This document shows, one piece after another, positions 13,096 through 26,585 of a stretch of DNA of 64,000 nucleotides. The notes beneath the pieces are model-generated. The model saw only the letters and a program-made list of their open reading frames with translations. It had not been told where the DNA came from and did not search any database. The stretch lies in contig CM067084.1 in the NCBI GenBank assembly GCA_034008185.1, forward strand, positions 70,590,612-70,654,611, in the 5' to 3' direction. The stretch comes from Gorsachius magnificus. Taxonomy: Eukaryota; Chordata; Aves; Pelecaniformes; Ardeidae. Position 1 is the first letter of the stretch; each line of letters begins with the position of its first letter. The position numbers and the translations under genes were made by a program.

Positions 13096-15065
13096 GAAAC
13101 AGCAACACAAAGTCAGACAAAGTCTGATACAAGTAAACAAATGTCAACTGGAAAAGAAATACAGAACATGGGTTATGTACACTGTCTGCCTGATGGGTGA
13201 AGTTAACCCCAGGACGAAGGAGCTTCACAAGCCACTCTGCATCTTCTAGATCTCCAGTTTTATTTGACCTTCTGGTGTGTTAATAGACATATTTAAGTCT
13301 CCGAATTTTCCCATTGGCTTAAATGCAAACACACACACGTGTAAAGAACTTTGCTTGTTTGGGTCTCATGTGCAAACCCCTATTTTTATAGGTGTTCACT
13401 TCCTACCACAGTCATTTGAGTACCGTTGCATGTTTACAGTTTCCAGCCACCTTTACATAAATCTCCTCATTGAATTCTACAGAAATTATTGCTCTACTAA
13501 ACTACCTGAGAATGAGATATATAGAATATATATAATGTATTTAATATATAATGTAGTATATAGTGTAAAATAAAACCCAAACCAAATAACATTTCGGTGA
13601 AAAAACAGCCTTCATGGAGAACACCTTGCAATACAATAGTTTATATATGGATTTCTGCTAAAGAAAGTCATATTTCTCAGTTATCTGTATCTATAATTCC
13701 TTTCAAAATCTGAAGTATGCTTATAAAAAAATCAGGTTTTGATAATAAATTCAAGGCACTGGTTCTTCCTGGACCTCCTTTCAAAATCTCAAATCCCTGG
13801 CATTACTCAGACATAGAGTTCAAGTTTAAATGGATTAGTAAATTACTGGTTAAACCCAGATGCTTCCCCTTCCCAGAAATTATGGCCTCCAATGTGTGCC
13901 TTTTCCAAGGACACTTGCAACATTTTTCCAAATTCTAGCTATAGTTTCTCATCTACCTCCAAGTGATGACTCCCAAGGCACTACACAATCAGTTTCTTTC
14001 TCACTTTTTCTGTCTTCAGAATATGATTTTCTGTGATTTGACGTAATTTTTTTCTTTTTTTAATTTTAAATAGTAGTAATAAAACTAATTATTTTTGGTC
14101 TACTTAATCTTAAGAACCTCAGTCAGCCAACGCAAGACATCTTAATTAGTCAAGCACTGAGCACAGCAGTCTAAATAAAAATCTTACAGCTGAATGAACC
14201 AACATTTGGTATACGAATGATCTTATATGAGACCAATATGGCAAATTTCTCATAAAAGAGAGAACATATATCATACAGCAATTCTCGGGAAATACACAGC
14301 TAACAATTTTTTATCATAAAACTCATTTTCCAAGAGTCTGTCTCAGACATCATTCCTGCATTTCCAGTCTCTTTTCAAGGATGTTTTCACTTGAGCCTTG
14401 AAAGCATTGAAGTAGCCATGCAAAGATGTTGGACAGACTTTTTTTTAGCACTGACTAAACCTATATTAAGAGTACAAATAATCCACCTATCTATGCAAAC
14501 TCAAAGAATGATCACCTTGTTTTAAACCTCCTGAATAAATTCTTTTACTTCAGAAGAATTACTCATTTCATAGGGTTGAGAGCAGGGAGGCAGACCATTT
14601 GTGCTTTAGAGGTGACATTCCTCTGACTAAATGCCAATGCTTACAATGCAGTCATCTGTATCTCAGCAGTTGCCCTAGGCTCAATGCGGAGTCAATGGAG
14701 AAACCTAGGCTTCCTAAAATAGATATCTAGAACAGATCAGATTAATTACATCCTAGAGAAGCAGATTTCTGTCCCCTGACTGTAAAGGAAGCCTACAGGG
14801 AACGAGCTCAGCTGCAGACCTGCTCTCGTGTGTGTGGCTCAAGTCCAGCGGGATGTGTCCCACCCTAAGTGCCCATCGGCTTTCACATGCCTTTAATTTG
14901 AAAATCTGATCCCATGTTTACTAAGATGAAAGTGAAAAAGAGCTTTCTCATTACAGCAAAGCTATTTAAACATAGTAAGAAAGTTGTGTAAATGTAGTCA
15001 TGTGTTATATTCACACACATTTAACAGAGCCATTATTACTTATCATCAGTCTTGTTTAGACTGTG

Positions 15066-15137
15066 ATCTTGCCTAGAAAGGTTGGACCAGATGATCCTTG
15101 AGGTCCCTTCCAATCTGGTAGTCTACGATTCTATAAC
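15066..15137 (+). mobile_element. CR1 LINE, 3'-terminal fragment, plus strand
   Basis: GGTTGGACCAGATGATCC, then TTGAGGTCCCTTCCAA and the terminal ACGATTCTATAA. This is the standard CR1 3' end in sense orientation; only about 70 bp are kept. Confidence 0.8.
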
Positions 15138-15140
15138 TTT

Positions 15141-16020
15141 TACGTCATCTTTTACCTGTGCTTAACCAGTATGATTGAGAATAGAAGCAAGAGAAATACC
15201 TAGACTTGCATTTTTTGAAGTAGACATTAACTGGCACCATGGGGAGCCACAGCAGAGCTCACCCAGAGCTCCTCGGTTTCCAACTCACTCAGCACACGTG
15301 TAAGGCTGCTGCTACAAGCACCAGGGACAGGCAGGACTTGTGAACATATGATGACACTTAGCTTCACATTCCCATTTTTTCCAATACATATGGTCCAAGT
15401 GAGTGCTTTTTTTAGTGCCTTGCAAGTACCAATAGTTGAGTCCTAATTTAGAAGTGAATAGATTAAAACAAACTGTTTCTCCTCAGTTAGAAAGCACACT
15501 TTGGAATGCTAAATCTTCAAGATTAGTAAATGTAACATTACTTCATAAAAATGCATTCTCATTTCACTCTAACTTTGGCTTCCTCCTGTCACAGCCTCAT
15601 CACGGGTCTTTTTCTCCCAGCCTCAAAACTCTGGTGTGAAAAACATAACAGATTTGATGTACAAATGAAAGATTTCATCTTACTGTCCCAAGAGGAGGGA
15701 GGAGGGAAAGAAAACACTTCTGCTTCATAGCTGTCACCCATGTATCAAGAACAACCAATGCGACAAACCACCACAAATGTAATGAAAGTTGTTTTAACAA
15801 ACAGCACGCCTATTCCCTCAAGTCCCACGGATAAGCAGGAGAAGGGTTTGCACTGCCCTCCGTACCTTTGCTTTTCCTAACTGATCAACACCAGTTCAGC
15901 CATGTTGATTTAGCTCCAGCCCCTGCAGTACACTGAATAACAGTTATAGATCCCATCACTACTCTTCTATATCCCATGACTGCTCTTCTACACCTGATGT
16001 ATACAAGCATCAATGCATTT
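15141..16020. other. Non-coding stretch between two CR1 copies
   Basis: Unique sequence with a 21-bp imperfect tandem duplication at 15950-15991. Nothing else recognised. Confidence 0.5.
15950..15991. repeat. Imperfect tandem duplication, 21-bp unit x2
   Basis: ATCCCATCACTACTCTTC-TAT followed directly by ATCCCATGACTGCTCTTC-TAC; three mismatches. Confidence 0.85.
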
Positions 16021-16445
16021 CACAGAATCATAGAATAGAATCATAGAATGCTTTGGGTTGGAAGACCCTAGAGGTCATCTAGTCCAACCCCGCTGCCATA
16101 AGCAGGGACACCGCTAACCAGATCAGGTTGCTCACAGCCTCGTCCAACCTGGCCTTGAATGTTCCCAGGGATGGGGCCTCCACTGCCTCTCTGGGCAACC
16201 CATTCCAGTGTTTCACTACCTTCATTGTAAAGAATTTCTTCCTTATATCCAATCTAAACCTACCCTGCTTCAGTTTAAAACCATTACCCCTTGTCCTGTC
16301 ACAGATGGCCCTACTAAAAAGATTTTCCCCCTCTTTCCTATAGGCCCCCTTTAAGTACTGAAAGGCTGCAATCAGGTCTCCCCTCAGCCTTCTCTTCTCC
16401 ACGCTGAACAAGCCCAACTCTCCCAGCCTGTCCTCACAGGAGAAC
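16021..16445 (-). mobile_element. CR1 LINE 3' fragment
   Basis: The tail carries AATCATAGAAT repeats, then GCTTTGGGTTGGAAG and GAGGTCATCTAGTCCAAC. The minus-strand frame encodes the RT C terminus ([40 protein letters not shown]). It is closely related to the copies at 6.8 and 62.7 kb. The 5' truncation is at about 16445; the frame continues by chance into flanking DNA to 16660. Confidence 0.95.
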
Positions 16446-19400
16446 AAATCTCCCGCCCTGTTACTATTTGAAATCATTCTCTTTGACCAATGTCCATGTT
16501 GGTCGCCCTGTGCTTCACTTTGCCTCTGGTTGCACATGTTGAGCTGCATTCTGTCCTTGAAGGTCAGTGATTGAAAATCACCTGAAATGAAATCCCCTAC
16601 ATAATTTCTATCCGTGGTCTTTTGATAAGAAAGCAGACCCAAACAAATTCCCATTGGCAAGACTGTGTATTGTAGGACTGAAAATCACCATGCTGGAGCA
16701 CCTCGGTCTCATTTCTTACAAGGGGGAACTTTCTCACCATTTGTCTTCTAAAGCAATTTGTCACGATACTGACTATCTTAATCTCCTCACATACAAATTC
16801 TGAAACAGATGCAGGTACTCGATCAAATACAGAGTAAGGCAAGGCAAAAAAAAAGAAAAAAAAGTATGTCAGACAATTACATAGAGAATAAGGCAAAGTG
16901 CTGTAGGGTACTGTTCAGTCCTGAATGCATGCAGAGTCCAAAACATCTCTGGTATGGGGCAGGCTTTTGCTTAAGAACAAGCATAAACATAAATAATAAT
17001 TAATATTATTATTTTGGGGTAGGATATTTACACGTGAAGTGATTTCACTGTGGAGACAAACCAGTTCCATGTTTTCTAAGTCCAGCAGAAAAACTGTCAT
17101 CTTTGGATGAGGCAGCCAGACTGAGCCATCCTACACTGCAAAGGGCCCTGTATGAGTACATGCTGATAGATGACCGTTTGGAAATGTGTTTGGAAAAGCA
17201 GCTATCAGTCACAATCAATACACCACTTTAAATTTTCCCTTCAGAAGTTAGTATTTTAAATCTGGAAACTGATAGCAATCTGACCTAACAAGCATCTTAG
17301 TAAAAATCTCACAGTAACAATACAGCAAGAGAGCGGCAACACATTATTCATTACTTATCTGACAGAATACACAGTTTCTGCCTTTAAAGATTCTGAAAAT
17401 GGGTACACATATGAAGAAAGTAGGAAAAAACCTCTGGGAAGATAAAGCAGCAATACGAAACTACCCAAATCCATCCCTTTGCTAGTCTTAATATACATTT
17501 TACAGCTGTTTAACTAGCTTAATAATGCCGTTTCTTAGCCCTCACATGTGGAACAGATGGGATGCAGCCCTCTGATCCTTAAATTAAAGAACATGCAACT
17601 TTATGCTGACAAAGCTTTTAATCATCCAGGACGCACAGCCTAGCACCGTCAGAATTTAAATTCGGTGACATAATTCCACAGTGCCATCAGATAAAGAAAG
17701 GAAAATAATGGTATCCTCAAAAGCCAGATTCTAGTAACGTTTGCTACTAGTTGCAAGCCAGCAGACGAGCTGAATATCAAACAAGATAATGGCAGCAGAC
17801 AATGAAAATTCTCACTCAAAGGGCTCTCTGCTGGCGTTCAGTGATTTCCCAGCAGTCCCATTAGAAGGGTCCCAAGCCCTTGATCTTTCTCCTACTAGTC
17901 AATGACAAAGACTCACCTGCCTACCAGCAGACGAAGAGTCATTGTAGGCATGGATGCTATTTCTTAAGCACAGGAAGAAAGCGCCATCACTCTGATTATA
18001 ACGCCAAATTAAAACATGACAAAAAGTTATTAAATGCTGTATTAGGTTTACTACAGTATAAATAATAATTCCATAGCAAAATGCATTTTACATGTGAAAT
18101 CAACAACCACTGAACCTTTATTTTTCCAGGTGGCTTTTATCATTCTGTTCTTAACAGTATGAAATGGCATTTTCCCCTTCTGCTTTGGACACCTTCCACT
18201 GGTGAATGTGAAGTATCTCTCTCCTCCTTACAACAAACTCATTGGGAAGAAATTCTCACTTTAATAAAGAAACAATGACAAAAGGAATTGAACATTTTCC
18301 TAGGTAGGCTTACCTCAGAAAATGTCCAATAATTACAATTTCAGAGAAGTATGCCACTAATAATGATCTCTCCAATCCAAGGAAAAACCTTCTTGTCATG
18401 CCCTTTGCCTGCTTTCATGTAGTTATACCCTGACGGACTCGTATTATCACAAGGTACAGTTGCTCAATATTATTTTGTGCCTTTCTGAACTATGCAGAAA
18501 TGCTCTTTATTATCGACTGTAGCAAAACCACCCTGTGAAGTGCTATGGTCCACACAGAGCCGTGCTTCGTTCCATCTCTCCCAGAGCCGATAAGAGCCTT
18601 CTGGAATTATACACATACTTTTAGTTGCTTCATTGCACTGGCTGCAGCTGAACTGAATACAAGAAGGATTATTTTGGCAGACTACTGTAATGAAATGAAC
18701 TGATCCAGGATGGCCATGACCCCCTACAGCTGACCCTAGTGAATGCAATCAAAGAAAAGTCTATGTATATATGGAGGGTTCCAGCACGTCTCACGTCAGT
18801 GAGATAACCCACACAGCTCTCCCATGCTGGCTCGCTGGGAGAAGAGCGCAGCCTATAATTTTAATAGCAAATAGTATAGCATTATGTGACACTGCTCACA
18901 TAAGGAGTACAGGGCCATAAAACACCAGGTGAGATGTTTGCTCCATAGACTGCTTGACAGATGGGGAAGGTAAAGCTAAGCCCTGTAAACTCCAGTTCAA
19001 AAGTGGTGTGACAAATGGTCCTACAGATACAGCACCTAACGTTAGTCCAAAAACTATGTTTCCCATGTAAAGCAGACGAATGCTTGTTTATCCCAGAAGA
19101 GTTTAGGAGCACTCCTAAACTCATCTGAGTAGCCGGAGTTAAGATGAAAGCTTAGAAAACAGGGGTGACTATAGCAAGAAATGGGGAAAGATGCTATAGG
19201 GTTCTTATACGCTTCTCTCCCTCCTATGTACGTCATTGAAATGAAGTTGGATTACGGTTTTGTACTGAAATCTCAGGAGTGTTGAGACACTGACAGGGCT
19301 GATGAGACAGATGACCAGTGTGCCAAAATCCTTACAACTTTATCATGCATTTGTGTTAAGCGTTCAGGGAGACAAAGTCAGTTCTCTCCTTCCCTCTGCC

Positions 19401-21168
19401 ATTTCCAGTTCCTACTCCCTGCCCCATCTCATGATGTCATTAATTTTTAATGAGTTTTTAACATGTAAAGAGCTGCTCTAGGGTACCAAGTACTCTGTAA
19501 GTCACTGATGACAATTTACGAAAGGGCACACGCGCCTTTGGCTATAGCTTGAGCAAGGGCACACTCCTGCTCTGGGCAACTTTGGTCCTGGCTCAATCAG
19601 GAGACGAGACCATCCAGGTGATGCCTCCAGTCACACCTAGGAAAGCCGCGTACCTTCATTTCATGTATCTTTACTTTCAGATATTTACATTTAGATCTTG
19701 CTCGGGGTTGCCCAGATCCTGAGTCACCGAGGAAAGCACTCAGACCTCAGTAGGAAGCAGCCCTTCCCTGCAGTGGTGTACAGGGCTGGACTCTCATAAA
19801 CACAGCTTCCAAGTCACCTCCCTGAAGGGAAAGAACTTACTAGTATAATTGCAAAGATGGAGACTACTTAAAGCACATTCAAAGCAAGCGAAGGTTTGAT
19901 CCCATATCTGGCAGAGTATTTTTTCTTTATTTGGTTGTTTTTCTTTAAAGCTGGCATAGTAACAACCCCAGAACAGCTGTTTTTTTGTAACGGCTGGTAT
20001 GTCAGGAAGCCAAGCCCAAATGACCCCGAGTCTCACAGACTGATTTCACCCTTTGCTCTCATAAAGTACAATAAACTTCAGGGCAATATGAGTTTGCACT
20101 TAAGATCTTGGAGCCCGTAGATGTGCTGACCATAAACCAGAAAGGAAGCCCCCAGTGCAAGTACAGCAGAGTTAGTCCCATAATGTTTAAAAAAGATATT
20201 ATTGTGGCAGCAAAAAGAAGTTGAAGGAGTTGAAAAGGGTTGAAGAAATCTAAAAATCCCCAACATCATACCTCTTCAAGACAGCTTGTTATTTCCTTGT
20301 AATTTAATCAATATTTCAATTGTGTCTTTGGGGCAGACAGTCACGTGGGCCTTCTACGCGTACTGTAATTGCCCTTAGGCTGTACAGAGAGCTACTGTTT
20401 ACAGAGAAGCCTTCAGTATAGCTTATTTTTAACACTCAAATTACTTTTAAAAGTTACATAGTTGGACTATAAGCAAGAGGACAGAAAAGTGAGAGATCTG
20501 GAGAAGATGAGGTCAAAGGGGCGACAGCTCTCAGGAAGATTTTCCACATATGCAAAATCTAGACTCGGCATTTTGTAAACAGTAATAAAGGAGAAGATCC
20601 AAAGGGATGTGAAAGGAATTGCAGCACTGAGAGGCTGTGACGCTCAGTCATTGCAGACAGACAGACGGGAACAGCAGTCACCAGGAGCCTAATGGGGACT
20701 TGAGTCAGGTTAAAATTAACTGTTGCCTCTTTTTGGCTTATTGGATACAGTTTGATCCAGATCAGCTCTGGGATCAGGCTCAGGACCTGGCTGTCACGAG
20801 GTGGAAGGTGTCTTGGAGGGCTTCTTTTGGAGGCAGGAAGGTTGATGTGGGGTGGGCACACTCCCACACCTCCTGAGCCGACTCCTGTCCGCAGGGGCTC
20901 CCATTCAGCACAGCAGTGTAACCACGCGCACAACCCAAAGCACTAATCTCACTGACATCAAAGAAGATGATTCATTTATTTAAAGCTGAGCACTTGCATA
21001 AATGCTTCTCTGAGCTCCAGGGAAAGAAGTGCAGAAGAGACCAAGAAGCTGCAAAGAGGGAACCAAGGGCAGCAGAAAGCCCCAGAGAAGATGAAAAGTT
21101 CACAAGCCACAGGAACAGACAAACTTTCCCAGAGAGGGAACAGCTCTTCCTTTCCCCAGAGGACACTT

Positions 21169-21350
21169 GTTTTGGCTTTTTGTTTGGGTTTTTTTGAGGT
21201 TTTTGGTGTGTGCTTTCAGCTGTCTGCATGTTTGGGGGCTTGTTTTCATTAATTTCTATAATGAGAGACTTTTAGGTTTTGGGGGTTTGTTTTCTTTTTT
21301 AGGTTCTCCAACTGGTTTTTTGGGTTTTTGGGGTTTTTTTCCTTTTAAAT
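21169..21350 (+). repeat. G/T-skewed low-complexity tract
   Basis: Runs of T5-T7 and G3-G5 alternate on the plus strand (for example GGTTTTGGGGGTTTG and TTTTTTGGGTTTTTGGGG), with almost no C or A in parts. Strong strand asymmetry. Confidence 0.75.
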
Positions 21351-21969
21351 GAGACCTTACTTGTGAAATATCCCCTTTTTCAGCAGAACTAACTAACCTT
21401 GGAAACAGGATTGGTTTTGTAACCAGGTGGGGTCCCACCCATCTGCACTCAGCATTATTCACACTGGCCCACATCCAGCATTTTCCCCAAGACTCTTCAG
21501 GGTGGATTTCATTCCTGTTAAGCTCAAAACAAAATGCCGTGGCCTGACCTAGCCTCTATCTCCTTTCTGCTCTCCTGGTTCTTCCTGCAGGACCCACCAT
21601 GCACCATCATCCCCTGTCCAGGGAGACTCGCAGCTTTTCACGGTCCTAATGGCAAACACATGGTTTAGACAGAGGGATCAGGCCAGGAGAAAAGCTCTGT
21701 ATATTCACAGAAGCTCCTCAGCCTGTGTATTTTTTTTTCCCTTCCAAGAAGCAGATCTTTTCATTTTCCAAAGTGTACTCTTTGATAACGTTGTGTGTTA
21801 ACAGAGTTGAAAATCAGTTAGCTCCTAACAATTTCAGGTATTTCTTTTCTTCTGTCTATCTCCCACAGGCAGTGACAACATCCAGTAAGTATTGCACTCT
21901 ATTCCCTAGCACAAACTTGACTTACAATAAAAAAAATCTCGCTCTCCATAGGGGCAATTTCTTTTGGTT

Positions 21970-22790
21970 TGACCTATGCTAAGCCCCAGCGGCAGAACAG
22001 CATCAAAGAGCGGCCCCTCTGCAGCTCAGCTCCTGGCCACCACCGCCCTGGTGACACTCAGCAGCCCTGCTTCTCCTTATCTAAGGACTTTGCCTTTCAC
22101 ATTATCTGTCTTATTTTCAACTCCTGCCATTTTATCATTTCCTCACCGTGGCCCACCCTGCTTGCAGGGCTGAAGCGATGTCTTTTTGCTCGGTCTACAC
22201 CAGCAGCAGGCAGCCAGCTGGGCTGCTGCGTGCTCATGAAGCAGGAGCCCCCGAACGACGACTCAGGACTCGGCTCCCGAGGCTGATTCCTGCCAGCAGC
22301 TTCCCCTCTCCTCTTCATCCTCCTGCTAGGAACAGGACTGCTTAGGGCTTTGGCTTCTTAAAACCCCTCTACAGAGTGGTTGTGCAGCCGCGGTGCCTGG
22401 CTGCTGGAGCTCGTGGTCCAAAGTTTCAGCATCTCCTGACCCCATCTCCTGCTCGGGCTGCGACCCAGGAGCTGACGCCAGCTCAACAGTGAAGACAGGC
22501 ACTGCTGGCGTGCAGCGGCCGACAGCACCGCCTGAAACCACCCAAGGATGTCTGCCTGTGAAACCCTTCCCCTCGGCTGCCAAAATCCTCAGGGACAGCC
22601 CCAGTGTTTGATGCATAGCATCGTTTTGGGCAGGCTCCTTTCCACTCGGGTTTGCTGGTCTCTGGGGCCAGGGCTGAGAGCTGCGGCCGCTGCCCTGCCT
22701 GGTGCCAGTTCAGCAGCTGGGGCCATAAAACCTGTCAAACTGACATGGCGCACACAGAGAAAAACCACAGAAGTCATTCTTTCCATAGCC
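21970..22790. promoter_or_regulatory. CpG-enriched block inside non-coding DNA
   Basis: CpG occurs roughly once per 25-30 bases here, well above the neighbouring sequence (for example AACGACGAC at 22254, GCAGCCGCGG at 22386, GCAGCGGCCGACAGCACCGCC at 22514 and GCGGCCGC at 22683). Several overlapping open frames exist on both strands, as expected from GC richness; none encodes a protein I recognise. It could be an alternative promoter, an enhancer or part of a non-coding transcript. Confidence 0.35.
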
Positions 22791-24238
22791 AGCTAGCCAA
22801 TTCACGTGGTTCTTTTCCTGACAGAGTAGATAACCATTTTGCTAAACGTATTTCACATTTTACGAGCATTTTCCTTGCACCTGCTATTGCACATTTCTTA
22901 TGGCATTTCAAGCTTCCTTGCCCAAATCTGATACGAAGGTAGCTTCTACCAAGAATTGGCTGGTTAAAACACACAAAAATTAGAGATCGTACCCCTGTCT
23001 TGGCCATCAACATTACTAGTTTGAAGCTCAGGGCCTTAACCTTTTACTTGATAGCATAATAGTAAATATGTATATATTTATTAGCAATTAGCCATTTTTC
23101 TCAGAAAACCCGTGTGACAAAGGCAGCTCTAATATTTATCACCTATACATAAACACACTCTCTACCTAGATGCATATAGATCTACATCTATATCACAGAT
23201 ACACACAAACATATGCCCACAAAGGAAGTCAGAATTACACACGGGCAATTCTGCTCTTCCCCATTGCTTCTTGCTCTCCCATCTACCTGTTTGCTAGGAC
23301 TTTGCCTGCAAGGAAGCCGGGCATGAAGTGACAACCTGTCACTGGACTGAGCCCTGGAAAGGAAGGCAAGGAACTTGTACTTACTGCAGCTAGCAAGAAA
23401 AGGAGAGCAAAGGAATTTGAAAAACAACTTGGTATAACAGTGGGGGGGAAAAAAAAAAAATCTAAGAACACAAAAATGTTTTATATTTCAGTAAAACTCC
23501 AAAACCAGACCAAGGTCAGTAGGAAAAAACAAACAAAGAAACACAAAACAAAGAAACAAAACACTTACAGGGTGTTAATAATGTTTTGCATGCTTAAAAG
23601 TGGGATGTTGCAGCTGATCAGCTGACCTTGGCCACTACGTTAGAAACTTGCCTCCCAGAGCCCTGGAATACCCTGCAAGGCACACACGTTCCCACAAAAA
23701 ATAACAAATCGCTTAATCTGAGAAAGCTACGTTATTTCATATAAGAATCAGAGAAGTATGAAAACACTTCTTTGTTCCCTAACACTTATGTATGTAGAAA
23801 ACACCTAAAATAACCTAACTGCATGACTCCTCAGGAAAAATAACACCTGGGATTAGAATGAGACTGGAGAGTAATCGACTGCGACGGCTTGTGAATGACT
23901 TGCCAATGCCACTGAGACTCAGTGGAAGTCTCTTCCACTGCTTTACAATCATTGGATTTTATTAATCAGCCCAACAGCACAGGGTAAAAAATTGAAATCT
24001 GCCTACAAAGCTGGTGCGTATGGGAAAAACTCACTCCTGGTTGTTTTATTTTAAACAAAACCTACAGTAGCTCCCATTGTTTGTTTGTTTTTCCCCCCAG
24101 ACCAGACAGCATGTGGCTTATGAGCCACACTGATGGATGCGATAAAGCTCCTGCCAGATCTGATTGATGACTGCACTAGGAAACGCCGTGAAGGTCACAC
24201 TGTAATTCTGTTTGCAGCTGCTCCTGGTCAGAAACGCT

Positions 24239-24243
<5 letters not shown>

Positions 24244-24271
<28 letters not shown>
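24244..24271. repeat. Poly-A tract (28)
   Basis: The longest homopolymer in the window. No retroelement or retrocopy body is visible directly beside it. Confidence 0.95.
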
Positions 24272-24277
<6 letters not shown>

Positions 24278-24925
24278 TCCTCTAATTGCTAATAAGAGGG
24301 AAATTCCCTCTTTACCTTGCCTTCTCTTCTCTTCCAGCTCTGAACAACAGGAATGCCGTAAGCATGTGTAACTGATGACAGAGCGGGTAAGTTTCAAAGA
24401 GGTGCTTCAACATGCTTTAATGGACAAAAAAAATCCTCCCACAGCAACTGGCCAAATATTGAGCCTTTATACATTCAAAGACAGCACAGTAGTTTAGCAT
24501 GAAAGTGGCGTATCAGCTTTTACTACCTGCTTCTGTGCAGAGCTCAGATAACCTACCACGGCGCATTCTCTGTGAAGGAGTGCGAGCTCTGATAATGTGA
24601 AAACATGAATTAAGCTCCTTTCCCAAAATTCCTTCATTTTAGCTGAACCAAGCAAGCACACCCATTAAAAGTGGCTACAAGCTCAGGCTAAATTCAATGA
24701 GCCAGAACCTCAGGCAGCCAAGCAGGACACCAAAATCCCGCTTTCCATAAATGCTTAGATGTGATTAGGACAGTGATAAGAGACTTTGGGGAATTCACAA
24801 ACATGATATAATGACAGTCCCCTAATGAATAATATATATTTAGTGCACCTCATAGCAATTACCTCACATACACAAAGTGCTGGGTTTCTTGGGGGTAAAA
24901 TGCTGTTATCTTCGAGACATCGGCT

Positions 24926-24975
24926 ACATTACAGGTTAAACTTGAAACCAACATTACAGGTTAAATTTGAAACCA
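24926..24975. repeat. Perfectly adjacent tandem duplication, 25-bp unit x2
   Basis: The unit starts ACATTACAGGTTAAA and ends TTGAAACCA. The two copies are directly adjacent and differ at one base (C to T in AAACTT/AAATTT). Confidence 0.95.
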
Positions 24976-26079
24976 CTTGTGTCCTCTTTTCTAGCACTTA
25001 TTATTAATGGATGGAAATATTTTTATTCAGCATTTGTACTCATAAAGGTTTTGGCACGGTAAGGGCATTACCAACATCTGTCCTAGAGAAAGACAGCCTT
25101 TATCACTCAGCTCAGAAATACATGATGGCAGAGAGCTGCTGGCAGCAGAAATCCCCCAGTCAAAAAATCCCACCACTGTGTCACCATGAAAGGAATAATG
25201 CACTGATTCTTTTTTAAATGTTTATTTCTTTTGCAGTTTAGGAAAGAAATGTAAAGACAGCCCTATGCAGTTCTGCTTATTTTACTGCCAGACATACACC
25301 ATCAACTTTTAAGATACCACTACATGTAAAGAGCAGTACCTCTACGAAACCAAACCTATAAAAAAAGTCCTCTTAGGAGTTCCTTTCCTAGGTATCTTGA
25401 TGGACAGTGATAAAATATACACCAGATACTGATTCATCCTTTTCACAGCCCAGTGCATTATCCCAGAGCTCCTCTAAGAGAGGTGATCGGCTCTTTTGGA
25501 CAGTGCTGTGTGTTAAGGGTGCTCAGCACCTTGAGCAGTCAAATCTTAGGTGAGCCGTACGTCATGAACAACTTTCTGTCAAGGTAGCAGAGGGGTAACG
25601 GATGGCAGACAGCTATTTCTCTGCCATTCGGGATTTCATTTCTTACCATACCTCTGGAAAACAGGGCTTGTGTCCCAAAAGGTTCATTAGTTATCTGCTA
25701 TGAGATATCCCCCTCTTTCCACAAACCCTGATTATGTTCCTGCAATACTATTAATCAGCATTACTAGTGTCAACATGCATTGCATGACCAAGAGTTAACT
25801 TTTAATCAGACATTAAAAGCAATTTAATCCATACATAGTATTTTACAGCACTGTTGAGTATGCAATGCAAATACAAGACCTTCATGTATAAGTAGATGGG
25901 TAGGTGTAGTCCGACAGTCATGCTGGTGTATCACCTGCACACCGCATTCAGGGTCACCCCCGTGTGACTGCAGCGGCATGTTTTCCTACCTGCTCATAGT
26001 GCTGACAAGCTGTTCTCAGCATTGCTTTATACAGACACTCCCCAAAAAGACATCTGGTATGATATTAAAAACTTAGAGT

Positions 26080-26585
26080 ATCATAGAATCATAGAATTGT
26101 TTAGGTTGGAAAAGACCTTTAAGATCATCAAGTCCAACTGTTAACCGAACACTGCCATTCCATCACTAAACCCTGTCCCTAAGCACCACATCTACCCATC
26201 TTTTAAATAACCCCAGGGATGGGGACTCAACCACTTCCCTGGGCAGCCCCTTCCAGTGCTTGACAACCCTTCTGGTGAAAAAATTTTTCCTAATGTCCAA
26301 CCTAAACCTCCCCTGGCACAACTTGAGGCCATTTCCTCTCTAGGATCCTATCACTTGTTCCTTGGGAGAAGAGACCTCACTCCCCCCTCCTGTCAGGCAG
26401 TTGTAGAGGGCAATAAGGTCTCCCCTCAGCCTCCTCTTCTCCAGGCTGAACACCCCCAGTTCCCTCAGCCACTGCTCACAGGACTTGTGCTCCAGACCCC
26501 TCACCAGCTTCATTGCTCTCCTCTGGACATGCTCTAGCAATGCAACATCTTTCCTGTAGTAAGGGAACACAGTATTCAAGGTGCT
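26080..26585 (-). mobile_element. CR1 LINE 3' fragment, different subfamily (CR1-J-like)
   Basis: Two copies of the ATCATAGAATC tail octamer, then GTTTAGGTTGGAAAAGACC and AAGATCATCAAGTCCAAC. This differs from the TCTAGTCCAACCCC type of the other copies and resembles the J-type 3' end as I recall it. The minus-strand frame 26579-26340 encodes an RT C-terminal segment ([37 protein letters not shown]). It is 5'-truncated near 26585. Confidence 0.92.

Larger units (their letters stand above)
9996..15065. other. Non-coding stretch with microsatellites (inferred AFAP1 intron 1)
   Basis: Unique AT-rich sequence with T18 (10790-10807), (TAAA)n (11289-11311), a TA/TACA/CA tract (11935-11982), a 19-bp near-tandem repeat (13061-13095) and an AT-rich patch near 13515-13570. 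The 218-codon plus frame at 10232-10888 runs through the T tract and matches nothing known. Confidence 0.5.
16446..26079. other. Non-coding stretch with simple tracts (inferred AFAP1 intron 1)
   Basis: No CR1 was recognised over about 9.6 kb. It holds a CpG-enriched block at 21.97-22.79 kb, a G/T-skewed tract at 21.17-21.35 kb, A-rich tracts at 23.45-23.57 kb, A28 at 24244-24271 and a 25-bp tandem duplication at 24926-24975. Short open frames throughout look like chance. Confidence 0.5.
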
